This document shows positions 32,218 through 45,923 of a stretch of DNA of 64,000 bases, piece after piece. The stretch lies in contig CAXEFP010000887.1 in assembly GCA_963995525.1 (NCBI GenBank), positions 1,054,001 to 1,118,000 on the forward strand. The letters run 5' to 3'. Source of the stretch: Escarpia spicata (taxonomy: Eukaryota > Annelida > Polychaeta > Sabellida > Siboglinidae). The translations under genes were made by a program, and so were the position numbers. The notes below the pieces were generated by a model that saw nothing but the letters and a program-made list of their open reading frames with translations, made no database searches and was not told the origin of the DNA. Positions within the stretch are counted from its first letter, which is position 1, and each line of letters starts with the position of its first letter.

Positions 32218-33723
32218 TGTACTACTGACACTGATGATAAATAGACTGGGAATAAAACATTGTACAACTAACACACATAATAAATAGACTGGGAATAAAA
32301 CATTGTACAACTGACACACATAATAAATAGACTGGGAATAAAACATTGTACAACTGACACACATAATACATAGACTGGGAATAAAACATTGTACTACTGA
32401 CACTCATGATAAATACATTGGGAATAAAACATTGTACAACTGACACGCATAATAAATAGACTGGGAATAAAACATTGTACAACTGACACACATAATAAAT
32501 AGACTGGGAATAAAACATTGTACAACTGACACACATAATATATAGACTGGGAATAAAACATTGTACTACTGACACACATAATACATAGACTGGGAATGAA
32601 ACATTGTACAACTGACACTCATGATAAATAGACTGGGAATGAAACATTGTACTACTGACACACATAATAAATAGACTGGGAATAAAACATTGTACTACTG
32701 ACACTCATGATAAATAGACTGGGAATAAAACATTGTACTACTGACACACATAATAAATAGACTGGGAATAAAACATTGTACAACTGACACACATAATACA
32801 TAGACTGGGAATAAAACATTGTACTACTGACACACATAATACATAGACTGGGAATGAAACATTGTACTACTGACACACATAATAAATAGATTGGGAATGA
32901 AACATTGTACTACTAACACACATAATACATAGACTGGGAATGAAACATTGTACAACTGACACACATAATAAATAGACTGGGAATGAAACATTGTACAACT
33001 GACACTTATGATAAATAGACTGGGAATGAAACATTGTACTACTGACACACATAATAAATAGACTGGGAGTAAAACATTGTACTACTGACACTCATGATAA
33101 ATAGACTGGGAATAAAACATTGTACTACTGACACACATAATAAATAGACTGGGAGTAAAACATTGTACTACTGACACTCATGATAAATAGACTGGGAATA
33201 AAACATTGTACTACTGACACACATAATAAATAGACTGGGAATAAAACATTGTACAACTAACACACATAATAAATAGACTGGGAATAAAACATTGTACAAC
33301 TGACACACATAATAAATAGACTGGGAATGAAACATTGTACAACTGACACACATAATAAATAGACTGGGAATGAAACATTGTACTACTGACACACATAATA
33401 AATAGACTGGGAATGAAACATTGTACAACTGACACTCATGATAAATAGACTGGGAATAAAACATTGTACTACTGACACACATAATAAGTAGACTGGGAAT
33501 AAAACATTGTACAACTGACACACATAATACTTAGACTGGGAATAAAACATTGTACTACTGACACACATAATACATAGACTGGGAATGAAACATTGTACAA
33601 CTGACACACATAATAAATAGACTGGGAATGAAACATTGTACTACTGACACACATAATAAATAGACTGGGAATGAAACATTGTACTACTAACACACATAAT
33701 ACATAGACTGGGAATGAAACATT
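32218..33723 (+). repeat. copy of 29380-30885, related to 47100-47960 and 55140-56000
   Basis: Besides its neighbour, the part from 32222 to about 33090 matches 47101-47970 (displacement 14879 bp = 346 x 43 + 1, the net of three 1-bp insertions and one 2-bp deletion in between). That exact bookkeeping supports common descent of the segments. Confidence 0.85.
33066..33237 (+). repeat. 86-bp dimer duplication
   Basis: Monomers 33066-33108 (G4 plus CACTCATG) and 33109-33151 are repeated without change at 33152-33194 and 33195-33237. The homologous place near 30228 has only one such pair. Confidence 0.9.
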
Positions 33724-35860
33724 GTACAACTGACACACATAATAAATAGACTGGGAATGAAACACTGTACAACTGACACTCATGATAAATAGACTGGGAA
33801 TGAAACATTGTACTACTGACACACATAATAAATAGACTGGGAATAAAACATTGTACTACTGACACTCATGATAAATAGACTGGGAATAAAACATTGTACA
33901 ACTGACACACATAATAAATAGACTGGGAATAAAACATTGTACTACTGACACACATAATAAATAGACTGGGAATAAAACATTGTACTACTGACACTGATGA
34001 TAAATAGACTGGGAATAAAACATTGTACAACTAACACACATAATAAATAGACTGGGAATAAAACATTGTACAACTGACACACATATTAAATAGACTGGGA
34101 ATAAAACATTGTACAACTGACACACATAATACATAGACTGGGAATAAAACATTGTACTACTGACACACATAATACATAGACTGGGAATGAAACATTGTAC
34201 AACTGACACACATAATAAATAGACTGGGAATAAAACATTGTACTACTGACACTCATGATAAATAGACTGGGAATAAAACATTGTACAACTGACACACATA
34301 ATAAATAGACTGGGAATAAAACATTGTACAACTGACACACATAATAAATAGACTGGGAATAAAACATTGTACAACTGACACACATAATATATAGATTGGG
34401 AATAAAACATTGTACTACTGACACACATAATACATAGACTGGGAATGAAACATTGTACAACTGACACTCATGATAAATAGACTGGGAATGAAACATTGTA
34501 CTACTGACACACATAATAAATAGACTGGGAATAAAACATTGTACTACTGACACTCATGATAAATAGACTGGGAATAAAACATTGTACTACTGACACACAT
34601 AATAAATAGACTGGGAATAAAACATTGTACTACTGACACACATAATAAATAGACTGGGAATAAAACATTGTACTACTGACACTGATGATAAATAGACTGG
34701 GAATAAAACATTGTACAACTAACACACATAATAAATAGACTGGGAATAAAACATTGTACAACTGACACACATAATAAATAGACTGGGAATAAAACATTGT
34801 ACAACTGACACACATAATACATAGACTGGGAATAAAACATTGTACTACTGACACACATAATACATAGACTGGGAATGAAACATTGTACAACTGACACACA
34901 TAATAAATAGACTGGGAATGAAACATTGTACTACTGACACACATAATAAATAGACTGGGAATGAAACATTGTACAACTGACACTCATGATAAATAGACTG
35001 GGAATAAAACATTGTACTACTGACACACATAATAAGTAGACTGGGAATAAAACATTGTACAACTGACACACATAATACTTAGACAGGGAATAAAACATTG
35101 TACTACTGACACACATAATACATAGACTGGGAATGAAACATTGTACAACTGACACACATAATAAATAGACTGGGAATGAAACATTGTACTACTGACACAC
35201 ATAATAAATAGACTGGGAATGAAACATTGTACTACTAACACACATAATACATAGAGTGGGAATGAAACATTGTACAACTGACACACATAATAAATAGACT
35301 GGGAATGAAACATTGTACAACTGACACTCATGATAAATAGACTGGGAATGAAACATTGTACTACTGACACACATAATAAATAGACTGGGAATAAAACATT
35401 GTACTACTGACACTCATGATAAATAGACTGCGAATAAAACATTGTACAACTGACACACATAATAAATAGACTGGGAATAAAACATTGTACTACTGACACA
35501 CATAATAAATAGACTGGGAATAAAACATTGTACTACTGACACTGATGATAAATAGACTGGGAATAAAACATTGTACAACTAACACACATAATAAATAGAC
35601 TGGGAATAAAACATTGTACAACTGACACACATAATAAATAGACTGGGAATAAAACATTGTACAACTGACACACATAATACATAGACTGGGAATAAAACAT
35701 TGTACTACTGACACACATAATACATAGACTGGGAATGAAACATTGTACAACTGAAACACATAATAAATAGACTGGGAATGAAACATTGTACTACTGACAC
35801 ACATAATAAATAGACTGGGAATGAAACATTGTACAACTGACACACATAATAAATAGACTG

Positions 35861-36376
35861 GGAATGAAACATTGTACTACTAACACATATAATACATAGA
35901 CTGGGAATAAAACATTGTACTACTGACACACATAATACATAGACTGGGAGTAAAACATTGTTCAAATGACACACATAATAAATAGACTGGGAATGAAATA
36001 TTGTACTACTGACACACATAATAAATATACTGGGAATGAAACATTGTACTACTGACACACATAATAAATAGACTGGGAATGAAACATTGTACAACTGACA
36101 CACATAATAAATATACTGGGAATGAAACATTGTACTACTAACACATATAATACATAGACTGGGAATAAAACATTGTACTACTGACACACATAATACATAG
36201 ACTGGGAGTAAAACATTGTTCAACTGACACACATAATAAATAGACTGGGAATGAAATATTGTACTACTGACACACATAATAAATAGACTGGGAATGAAAC
36301 ATTGTACTACTGACACACATAATAAATAGACTGGGAATGAAACATTGTACAACTGACACACATAATAAATAGACTG
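35861..36376 (+). repeat. 258-bp cassette doublet
   Basis: Cassettes 35861-36118 and 36119-36376. A T at monomer position 39 (ATACTG) precedes the second. The same change is seen before 39130 and 43388, so those three doublets are closest relatives. Confidence 0.85.
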
Positions 36377-36935
36377 GGAATAAAACATTGTACTACTGAC
36401 ACACATAATACACAGACTGGGAATAAAACATTGTACAACTGACACACATAATAAATAGACTGGGAATAAAACATTGTACTACTGACACTCATGATAAATA
36501 GACTGGGAATAAAACATTGTACAACTGACACACATAATAAATAGACTGGGAATAAAACATTGTACAACTGATACACATAATAAATAGATTGGGAATAAAA
36601 CATTGTACAACTGACACACATAATATATAGACTGGGAATAAAACATTGTACTACTGACACACATAATACATAGACTGGGAATGAAACATTGTACAACTGA
36701 CACTCATGATAAATAGACTGGGAATGAAACATTGTACTACTGACACACATAATAAATATACTGGGAATAAAACATTGTACTACTGACACTCATGATAAAT
36801 AGACTGGGAATAAAACATTGTACTACTGACACACATAATAAATAGACTGGGAATAAAACATTGTAATACTTACACACATAATAAATAGACTGGGAATAAA
36901 ACATTGTACTACTGACACTGATGATAAATAGACTG

Positions 36936-36979
36936 GGAATAAAACATTGTACCAAAAAACACACATAATAAATAGACCG
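36936..36979 (+). repeat. 44-bp monomer with A-run insertion
   Basis: GTAC is followed by C and six A where the parent monomer has AACTAA, giving one extra base. It also has CCGG instead of CTGG at its right end. Related 44-bp monomers lie at 39947 and 44205, each 3' of a CACTGATG monomer, in the place normally held by an A22 monomer. Confidence 0.93.
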
Positions 36980-38871
36980 GGAATAAAACATTGTACAACT
37001 GACACACATAATAAATAGACTGGGAATAAAACATTGTACAACTGACACACATAATACATAGACTGGGAATAAAACATTGTACAACTGACACACATAATAC
37101 ATAGACTGGGAATGAAACATTGTACAACTGACACACATAATAAATAGACTGGGAATGAAACATTGTACAACTGACACACATAATAAATAGACTGGGAATA
37201 AAACATTGTACAACTGACACACATAATAAATAGACTCGGAATAAAACATTGTACTACTGACACACATAATAAATAGACTGGGAATGAAACATTGTACAAC
37301 TGACACACATAATAAATAGATTGGGAATAAAACATTGTACTACTGACACACATAATACATAGACTGGGAATAAAACATTGTACAACTGACACACATAATA
37401 AATAGACTGGGAATAAAACATTGTACTACTGACACTCATGATAAATAGACTGGGAATAAAACATTGTACAACTGACACACATAATAAATAGACTGGGAAT
37501 AAAACATTGTACAACTGACACACATAATAAATAGACTGGGAATAAAACATTGTACAACTGACACACATAATATATAGATTGGGAATAAAACATTGTACTA
37601 CTGACACACATAATACATAGACTGGGAATGAAACATTGTACAACTGACACTCATGATAAATAGACTGGGAATGAAACATTGTACTACTGACACACATAAT
37701 AAATAGACTGGGAATAAAACATTGTACTACTGACACTCATGATAAATAGACTGGGAATAAAACATTGTACTACTGACACACATAATAAATAGACTGGGAA
37801 TAAAACATTGTACTACTGACACACATAATAAATAGACTGGGAATAAAACATTGTACTACTGACACTGATGATAAATAGACTGGGAATAAAACATTGTACA
37901 ACTAACACACATAATAAATAGACTGGGAATAAAACATTGTACAACTGACACACATAATAAATAGACTGGGAATAAAACATTGTACAACTGACACACATAA
38001 TACATAGACTGGGAATAAAACATTGTACTACTGACACACATAATACATAGACTGGGAATGAAACATTGTACAACTGACACACATAATAAATAGACTGGGA
38101 ATGAAACATTGTACTACTGACACACATAATAAATAGACTGGGAATGAAACATTGTACAACTGACACTCATGATAAATAGACTGGGAATAAAACATTGTAC
38201 TACTGACACACATAATAAGTAGACTGGGAATAAAACATTGTACAACTGACACACATAATACTTAGACAGGGAATAAAACATTGTACTACTGACACACATA
38301 ATACATAGACTGGGAATGAAACATTGTACAACTGACACACATAATAAATAGACTGGGAATGAAACATTGTACTACTGACACACATAATAAATAGACTGGG
38401 AATGAAACATTGTACTACTAACACACATAATACATAGAGTGGGAATGAAACATTGTACAACTGACACACATAATAAATAGACTGGGAATGAAACATTGTA
38501 CAACTGACACTCATGATAAATAGACTGGGAATGAAACATTGTACTACTGACACACATAATAAATAGACTGGGAATAAAACATTGTACTACTGACACTCAT
38601 GATAAATAGACTGCGAATAAAACATTGTACAACTGACACACATAATAAATAGACTGGGAATAAAACATTGTACTACTGACACACATAATAAATAGACTGG
38701 GAATAAAACATTGTACTACTGACACTGATGATAAATAGACTGGGAATAAAACATTGTACAACTAACACACATAATAAATAGACTGGGAATAAAACATTGT
38801 ACAACTGACACACATAATAAATAGACTGGGAATAAAACATTGTACAACTGACACACATAATACATAGACTG

Positions 38872-39387
38872 GGAATAAAACATTGTACTACTGACACATA
38901 TAATACATAGACTGGGAATAAAACATTGTACTACTGACACACATAATACATAGACTGGGAGTAAAACATTGTTCAAATGACACACATAATAAATAGACTG
39001 GGAATGAAATATTGTACTACTGACACACATAATAAATATACTGGGAATGAAACATTGTACTACTGACACACATAATAAATAGACTGGGAATGAAACATTG
39101 TACAACTGACACACATAATAAATATACTGGGAATGAAACATTGTACTACTAACACATATAATACATAGACTGGGAATAAAACATTGTACTACTGACACAC
39201 ATAATACATAGACTGGGAGTAAAACATTGTTCAACTGACACACATAATAAATAGACTGGGAATGAAATATTGTACTACTGACACACATAATAAATAGACT
39301 GGGAATGAAACATTGTACTACTGACACACATAATAAATAGACTGGGAATGAAACATTGTACAACTGACACACATAATAAATAGACTG
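38872..39387 (+). repeat. 258-bp cassette doublet starting at a chimeric monomer
   Basis: Cassettes 38872-39129 and 39130-39387. The opening monomer has G22 with T28, whereas the matching monomer at 35861 has G6, A22 and T28. It is a recombinant (see findings). Confidence 0.85.
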
Positions 39388-39946
39388 GGAATAAAACATT
39401 GTACTACTGACACACATAATACACAGACTGGGAATAAAACATTGTACAACTGACACACATAATAAATAGACTGGGAATAAAACATTGTACTACTGACACT
39501 CATGATAAATAGACTGGGAATAAAACATTGTACAACTGACACACATAATAAATAGACTGGGAATAAAACATTGTACAACTGATACACATAATAAATAGAT
39601 TGGGAATAAAACATTGTACAACTGACACACATAATATATAGACTGGGAATAAAACATTGTACTACTGACACACATAATACATAGACTGGGAATGAAACAT
39701 TGTACAACTGACACTCATGATAAATAGACTGGGAATGAAACATTGTACTACTGACACACATAATAAATATACTGGGAATAAAACATTGTACTACTGACAC
39801 TCATGATAAATAGACTGGGAATAAAACATTGTACTACTGACACACATAATAAATAGACTGGGAATAAAACATTGTAATACTTACACACATAATAAATAGA
39901 CTGGGAATAAAACATTGTACTACTGACACTGATGATAAATAGACTG

Positions 39947-39990
39947 GGAATAAAACATTGTACAAAAAAACACACATAATAAATAGACTG
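39947..39990 (+). repeat. 44-bp monomer, second copy
   Basis: GTAC followed by seven A. It differs from the copy at 36936 by one substitution in that run and by the normal CTGG end. Monomer starts measured at 39947 and 39991. Confidence 0.95.
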
Positions 39991-42900
39991 GGAATAAAAC
40001 ATTGTACAACTGACACACATAATAAATAGACTGGGAATAAAACATTGTACAACTGACACACATAATACATAGACTGGGAATAAAACATTGTACAACTGAC
40101 ACACATAATACATAGACTGGGAATGAAACATTGTACAACTGACACACATAATAAATAGACTGGGAATGAAACATTGTACAACTGACACACATAATAAATA
40201 GACTGGGAATAAAACATTGTACAACTGACACACATAATAAATAGACTCGGAATAAAACATTGTACTACTGACACACATAATAAATAGACTGGGAATGAAA
40301 CATTGTACAACTGACACACATAATAAATAGATTGGGAATAAAACATTGTACTACTGACACACATAATACATAGACTGGGAATAAAACATTGTACAACTGA
40401 CACACATAATAAATAGACTGGGAATAAAACATTGTACTACTGACACTCATGATAAATAGACTGGGAATAAAACATTGTACAACTGACACACATAATAAAT
40501 AGACTGGGAATAAAACATTGTACAACTGACACACATAATAAATAGACTGGGAATAAAACATTGTACAACTGACACACATAATATATAGATTGGGAATAAA
40601 ACATTGTACTACTGACACACATAATACATAGACTGGGAATGAAACATTGTACAACTGACACTCATGATAAATAGACTGGGAATGAAACATTGTACTACTG
40701 ACACACATAATAAATAGACTGGGAATAAAACATTGTACTACTGACACTCATGATAAATAGACTGGGAATAAAACATTGTACTACTGACACACATAATAAA
40801 TAGACTGGGAATAAAACATTGTACTACTGACACACATAATAAATAGACTGGGAATAAAACATTGTACTACTGACACTGATGATAAATAGACTGGGAATAA
40901 AACATTGTACAACTAACACACATAATAAATAGACTGGGAATAAAACATTGTACAACTGACACACATAATAAATAGACTGGGAATAAAACATTGTACAACT
41001 GACACACATAATACATAGACTGGGAATAAAACATTGTACTACTGACACACATAATACATAGACTGGGAATGAAACATTGTACAACTGACACACATAATAA
41101 ATAGACTGGGAATGAAACATTGTACTACTGACACACATAATAAATAGACTGGGAATGAAACATTGTACAACTGACACTCATGATAAATAGACTGGGAATA
41201 AAACATTGTACTACTGACACACATAATAAGTAGACTGGGAATAAAACATTGTACAACTGACACACATAATACTTAGACAGGGAATAAAACATTGTACTAC
41301 TGACACACATAATACATAGACTGGGAATGAAACATTGTACAACTGACACACATAATAAATAGACTGGGAATGAAACATTGTACTACTGACACACATAATA
41401 AATAGACTGGGAATGAAACATTGTACTACTAACACACATAATACATAGAGTGGGAATGAAACATTGTACAACTGACACACATAATAAATAGACTGGGAAT
41501 GAAACATTGTACAACTGACACTCATGATAAATAGACTGGGAATGAAACATTGTACTACTGACACACATAATAAATAGACTGGGAATAAAACATTGTACTA
41601 CTGACACTCATGATAAATAGACTGCGAATAAAACATTGTACAACTGACACACATAATAAATAGACTGGGAATAAAACATTGTACTACTGACACACATAAT
41701 AAATAGACTGGGAATAAAACATTGTACTACTGACACTGATGATAAATAGACTGGGAATAAAACATTGTACAACTAACACACATAATAAATAGACTGGGAA
41801 TAAAACATTGTACAACTGACACACATAATAAATAGACTGGGAATAAAACATTGTACAACTGACACACATAATACATAGACTGGGAATAAAACATTGTACT
41901 ACTGACACACATAATACATAGACTGGGAATGAAACATTGTACAACTGACACACATAATAAATAGACTGGGAATGAAACATTGTACTACTGACACACATAA
42001 TAAATAGACTGGGAATGAAACATTGTACAACTGACACACATAATAAATAGACTGGGAATGAAACATTGTACTACTAACACATATAATACATAGACTGGGA
42101 ATAAAACATTGTACTACTGACACACATAATACATAGACTGGGAGTAAAACATTGTTCAACTGACACACATAATAAATAGACTGGGAATGAAATATTGTAC
42201 TACTGACACACATAATAAATAGACTGGGAATGAAACATTGTACTACTGACACACATAATAAATAGACTGGGAATGAAACATTGTACAACTGACACACATA
42301 ATAAATAGACTGGGAATAAAACATTGTACTACTGACACACATAATACATAGACTGGGAATAAAACATTGTACAACTGACACACATAATAAATAGACTGGG
42401 AATAAAACATTGTACTACTGACACTCATGATAAATAGACTGGGAATAAAACATTGTACAACTGACACACATAATAAATAGACTGGGAATAAAACATTGTA
42501 CAACTGATACACATAATAAATAGATTGGGAATAAAACATTGTACAACTGACACACATAATATATAGACTGGGAATAAAACATTGTACTACTGACACACAT
42601 AATACATAGACTGGGAATGAAACATTGTACAACTGACACTCATGATAAATAGACTGGGAATGAAACATTGTACTACTGACACACATAATAAATATACTGG
42701 GAATAAAACATTGTACTACTGACACTCATGATAAATAGACTGGGAATAAAACATTGTACTACTGACACACATAATAAATAGACTGGGAATAAAACATTGT
42801 AATACTTACACACATAATAAATAGACTGGGAATAAAACATTGTACTACTGACACTGATGATAAATAGACTGGGAATAAAACATTGTACAACTAACACACA

Positions 42901-43129
42901 TAATAAATAGACTGGGAATAAAACATTGTACAACTGACACACATAATAAATAGACTGGGAATAAAACATTGTACAACTGACACACATAATACATAGACTG
43001 GGAATAAAACATTGTACTACTGACATTCATGATAAATACACTGGGAATAAAACATTGTACAACTGACACGCATAATAAATAGACTGGGAATAAAACATTG
43101 TACTACTGACACATATAATACATAGACTG

Positions 43130-43645
43130 GGAATAAAACATTGTACTACTGACACATATAATACATAGACTGGGAATAAAACATTGTACTACTGACACAC
43201 ATAATACATAGACTGGGAGTAAAACATTGTTCAAATGACACACATAATAAATAGACTGGGAATGAAATATTGTACTACTGACACACATAATAAATATACC
43301 GGGAATGAAACATTGTACTACTGACACACATAATAAATAGACTGGGAATGAAACATTGTACAACTGACACACATAATAAATATACTGGGAATGAAACATT
43401 GTACTACTAACACATATAATACATAGACTGGGAATAAAACATTGTACTACTGACACACATAATACATAGACTGGGAGTAAAACATTGTTCAACTGACACA
43501 CATAATAAATAGACTGGGAATGAAATATTGTACTACTGACACACATAATAAATAGACTGGGAATGAAACATTGTACTACTGACACACATAATAAATAGAC
43601 TGGGAATGAAACATTGTACAACTGACACACATAATAAATAGACTG
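43130..43645 (+). repeat. 258-bp cassette doublet
   Basis: Cassettes 43130-43387 and 43388-43645, the third doublet of the 35861/38872/43130 series. It has a private CCGGG change near 43300. Confidence 0.85.
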
Positions 43646-44204
43646 GGAATAAAACATTGTACTACTGACACACATAATACACAGACTGGGAATAAAACAT
43701 TGTACAACTGACACACATAATAAATAGACTGGGAATAAAACATTGTACTACTGACACTCATGATAAATAGACTGGGAATAAAACATTGTACAACTGACAC
43801 ACATAATAAATAGACTGGGAATAAAACATTGTACAACTGATACACATAATAAATAGATTGGGAATAAAACATTGTACAACTGACACACATAATATATAGA
43901 CTGGGAATAAAACATTGTACTACTGACACACATAATACATAGACTGGGAATGAAACATTGTACAACTGACACTCATGATAAATAGACTGGGAATGAAACA
44001 TTGTACTACTGACACACATAATAAATATACTGGGAATAAAACATTGTACTACTGACACTCATGATAAATAGACTGGGAATAAAACATTGTACTACTGACA
44101 CACATAATAAATAGACTGGGAATAAAACATTGTAATACTTACACACATAATAAATAGACTGGGAATAAAACATTGTACTACTGACACTGATGATAAATAG
44201 ACTG

Positions 44205-44248
44205 GGAATAAAACATTGTACAAAAAAACACACATAATAAATAGACTG
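44205..44248 (+). repeat. 44-bp monomer, third copy
   Basis: GTAC followed by seven A, as at 39947, exactly 4258 bp away. Monomer starts measured at 44205 and 44249. Confidence 0.95.
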
Positions 44249-45882
44249 GGAATAAAACATTGTACAACTGACACACATAATAAATAGACTGGGAATAAAA
44301 CATTGTACAACTGACACACATAATACATAGACTGGGAATAAAACATTGTACAACTGACACACATAATACATAGACTGGGAATGAAACATTGTACAACTGA
44401 CACACATAATAAATAGACTGGGAATGAAACATTGTACAACTGACACACATAATAAATAGACTGGGAATAAAACATTGTACAACTGACACACATAATAAAT
44501 AGACTCGGAATAAAACATTGTACTACTGACACACATAATAAATAGACTGGGAATGAAACATTGTACAACTGACACACATAATAAATAGATTGGGAATAAA
44601 ACATTGTACTACTGACACACATAATACATAGACTGGGAATAAAACATTGTACAACTGACACACATAATAAATAGACTGGGAATAAAACATTGTACTACTG
44701 ACACTCATGATAAATAGACTGGGAATAAAACATTGTACAACTGACACACATAATAAATAGACTGGGAATAAAACATTGTACAACTGACACACATAATAAA
44801 TAGACTGGGAATAAAACATTGTACAACTGACACACATAATATATAGATTGGGAATAAAACATTGTACTACTGACACACATAATACATAGACTGGGAATGA
44901 AACATTGTACAACTGACACTCATGATAAATAGACTGGGAATGAAACATTGTACTACTGACACACATAATAAATAGACTGGGAATAAAACATTGTACTACT
45001 GACACTCATGATAAATAGACTGGGAATAAAACATTGTACTACTGACACACATAATAAATAGACTGGGAATAAAACATTGTACTACTGACACACATAATAA
45101 ATAGACTGGGAATAAAACATTGTACTACTGACACTGATGATAAATAGACTGGGAATAAAACATTGTACAACTAACACACATAATAAATAGACTGGGAATA
45201 AAACATTGTACAACTGACACACATAATAAATAGACTGGGAATAAAACATTGTACAACTGACACACATAATACATAGACTGGGAATAAAACATTGTACTAC
45301 TGACACACATAATACATAGACTGGGAATGAAACATTGTACAACTGACACACATAATAAATAGACTGGGAATGAAACATTGTACTACTGACACACATAATA
45401 AATAGACTGGGAATGAAACATTGTACAACTGACACTCATGATAAATAGACTGGGAATAAAACATTGTACTACTGACACACATAATAAGTAGACTGGGAAT
45501 AAAACATTGTACAACTGACACACATAATACTTAGACAGGGAATAAAACATTGTACTACTGACACACATAATACATAGACTGGGAATGAAACATTGTACAA
45601 CTGACACACATAATAAATAGACTGGGAATGAAACATTGTACTACTGACACACATAATAAATAGACTGGGAATGAAACATTGTACTACTAACACACATAAT
45701 ACATAGAGTGGGAATGAAACATTGTACAACTGACACACATAATAAATAGACTGGGAATGAAACATTGTACAACTGACACTCATGATAAATAGACTGGGAA
45801 TGAAACATTGTACTACTGACACACATAATAAATAGACTGGGAATAAAACATTGTACTACTGACACTCATGATAAATAGACTG

Positions 45883-45923
45883 CGAATAAAACATTGTACA
45901 ACTGACACATAATAAATAGACTG
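45883..45923 (+). repeat. 41-bp monomer (2-bp deletion)
   Basis: A TGCGAAT-type monomer in which ACACACAT is shortened to ACACAT, a one-step contraction of the AC dinucleotide run. Its homologues at 38613, 41625, 50952 and 53918 are full length. The deletion is therefore private and younger than the 4258-bp duplication. Confidence 0.95.

Larger units (their letters stand above)
34190..38026 (+). repeat. copy of 22838-26673 (11352-bp displacement, 264 monomers)
   Basis: About 3.8 kb in the same order, the longest displaced match I found. It includes a 258-bp doublet (35861-36376, matching 24509-25024). The displacement becomes 11353 bp to the right of the 44-bp monomer at 36936, as expected for a single inserted base. 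Confidence 0.87.
35861..38871 (+). repeat. higher-order repeat unit 1, 3011-bp period (70 monomers plus 1 bp)
   Basis: Repeated as 38872-41882 in direct tandem. The extra base comes from the 44-bp monomer present in each unit (36936 and 39947). Shared rare changes include a C at position 43 near 37236 and 40247. Confidence 0.92.
38872..43129 (+). repeat. higher-order repeat unit 1, 4258-bp period (99 monomers plus 1 bp)
   Basis: Recurs from 43130 to about 47350. Its first 3011 bp is also the second copy of 35861-38871, so the 4258-bp duplication copied a block that already held a 3011-bp duplicate. The right end near 43021-43080 has the rare ACATTCATG and ACACGC monomers, repeated near 47277-47336. 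Confidence 0.92.

Noticed and set aside
45883..45923. Possible array boundary or insertion site at the 41-bp monomer
   Set aside because: Flanks are ordinary monomers in expected order on both sides. It is a simple AC contraction.
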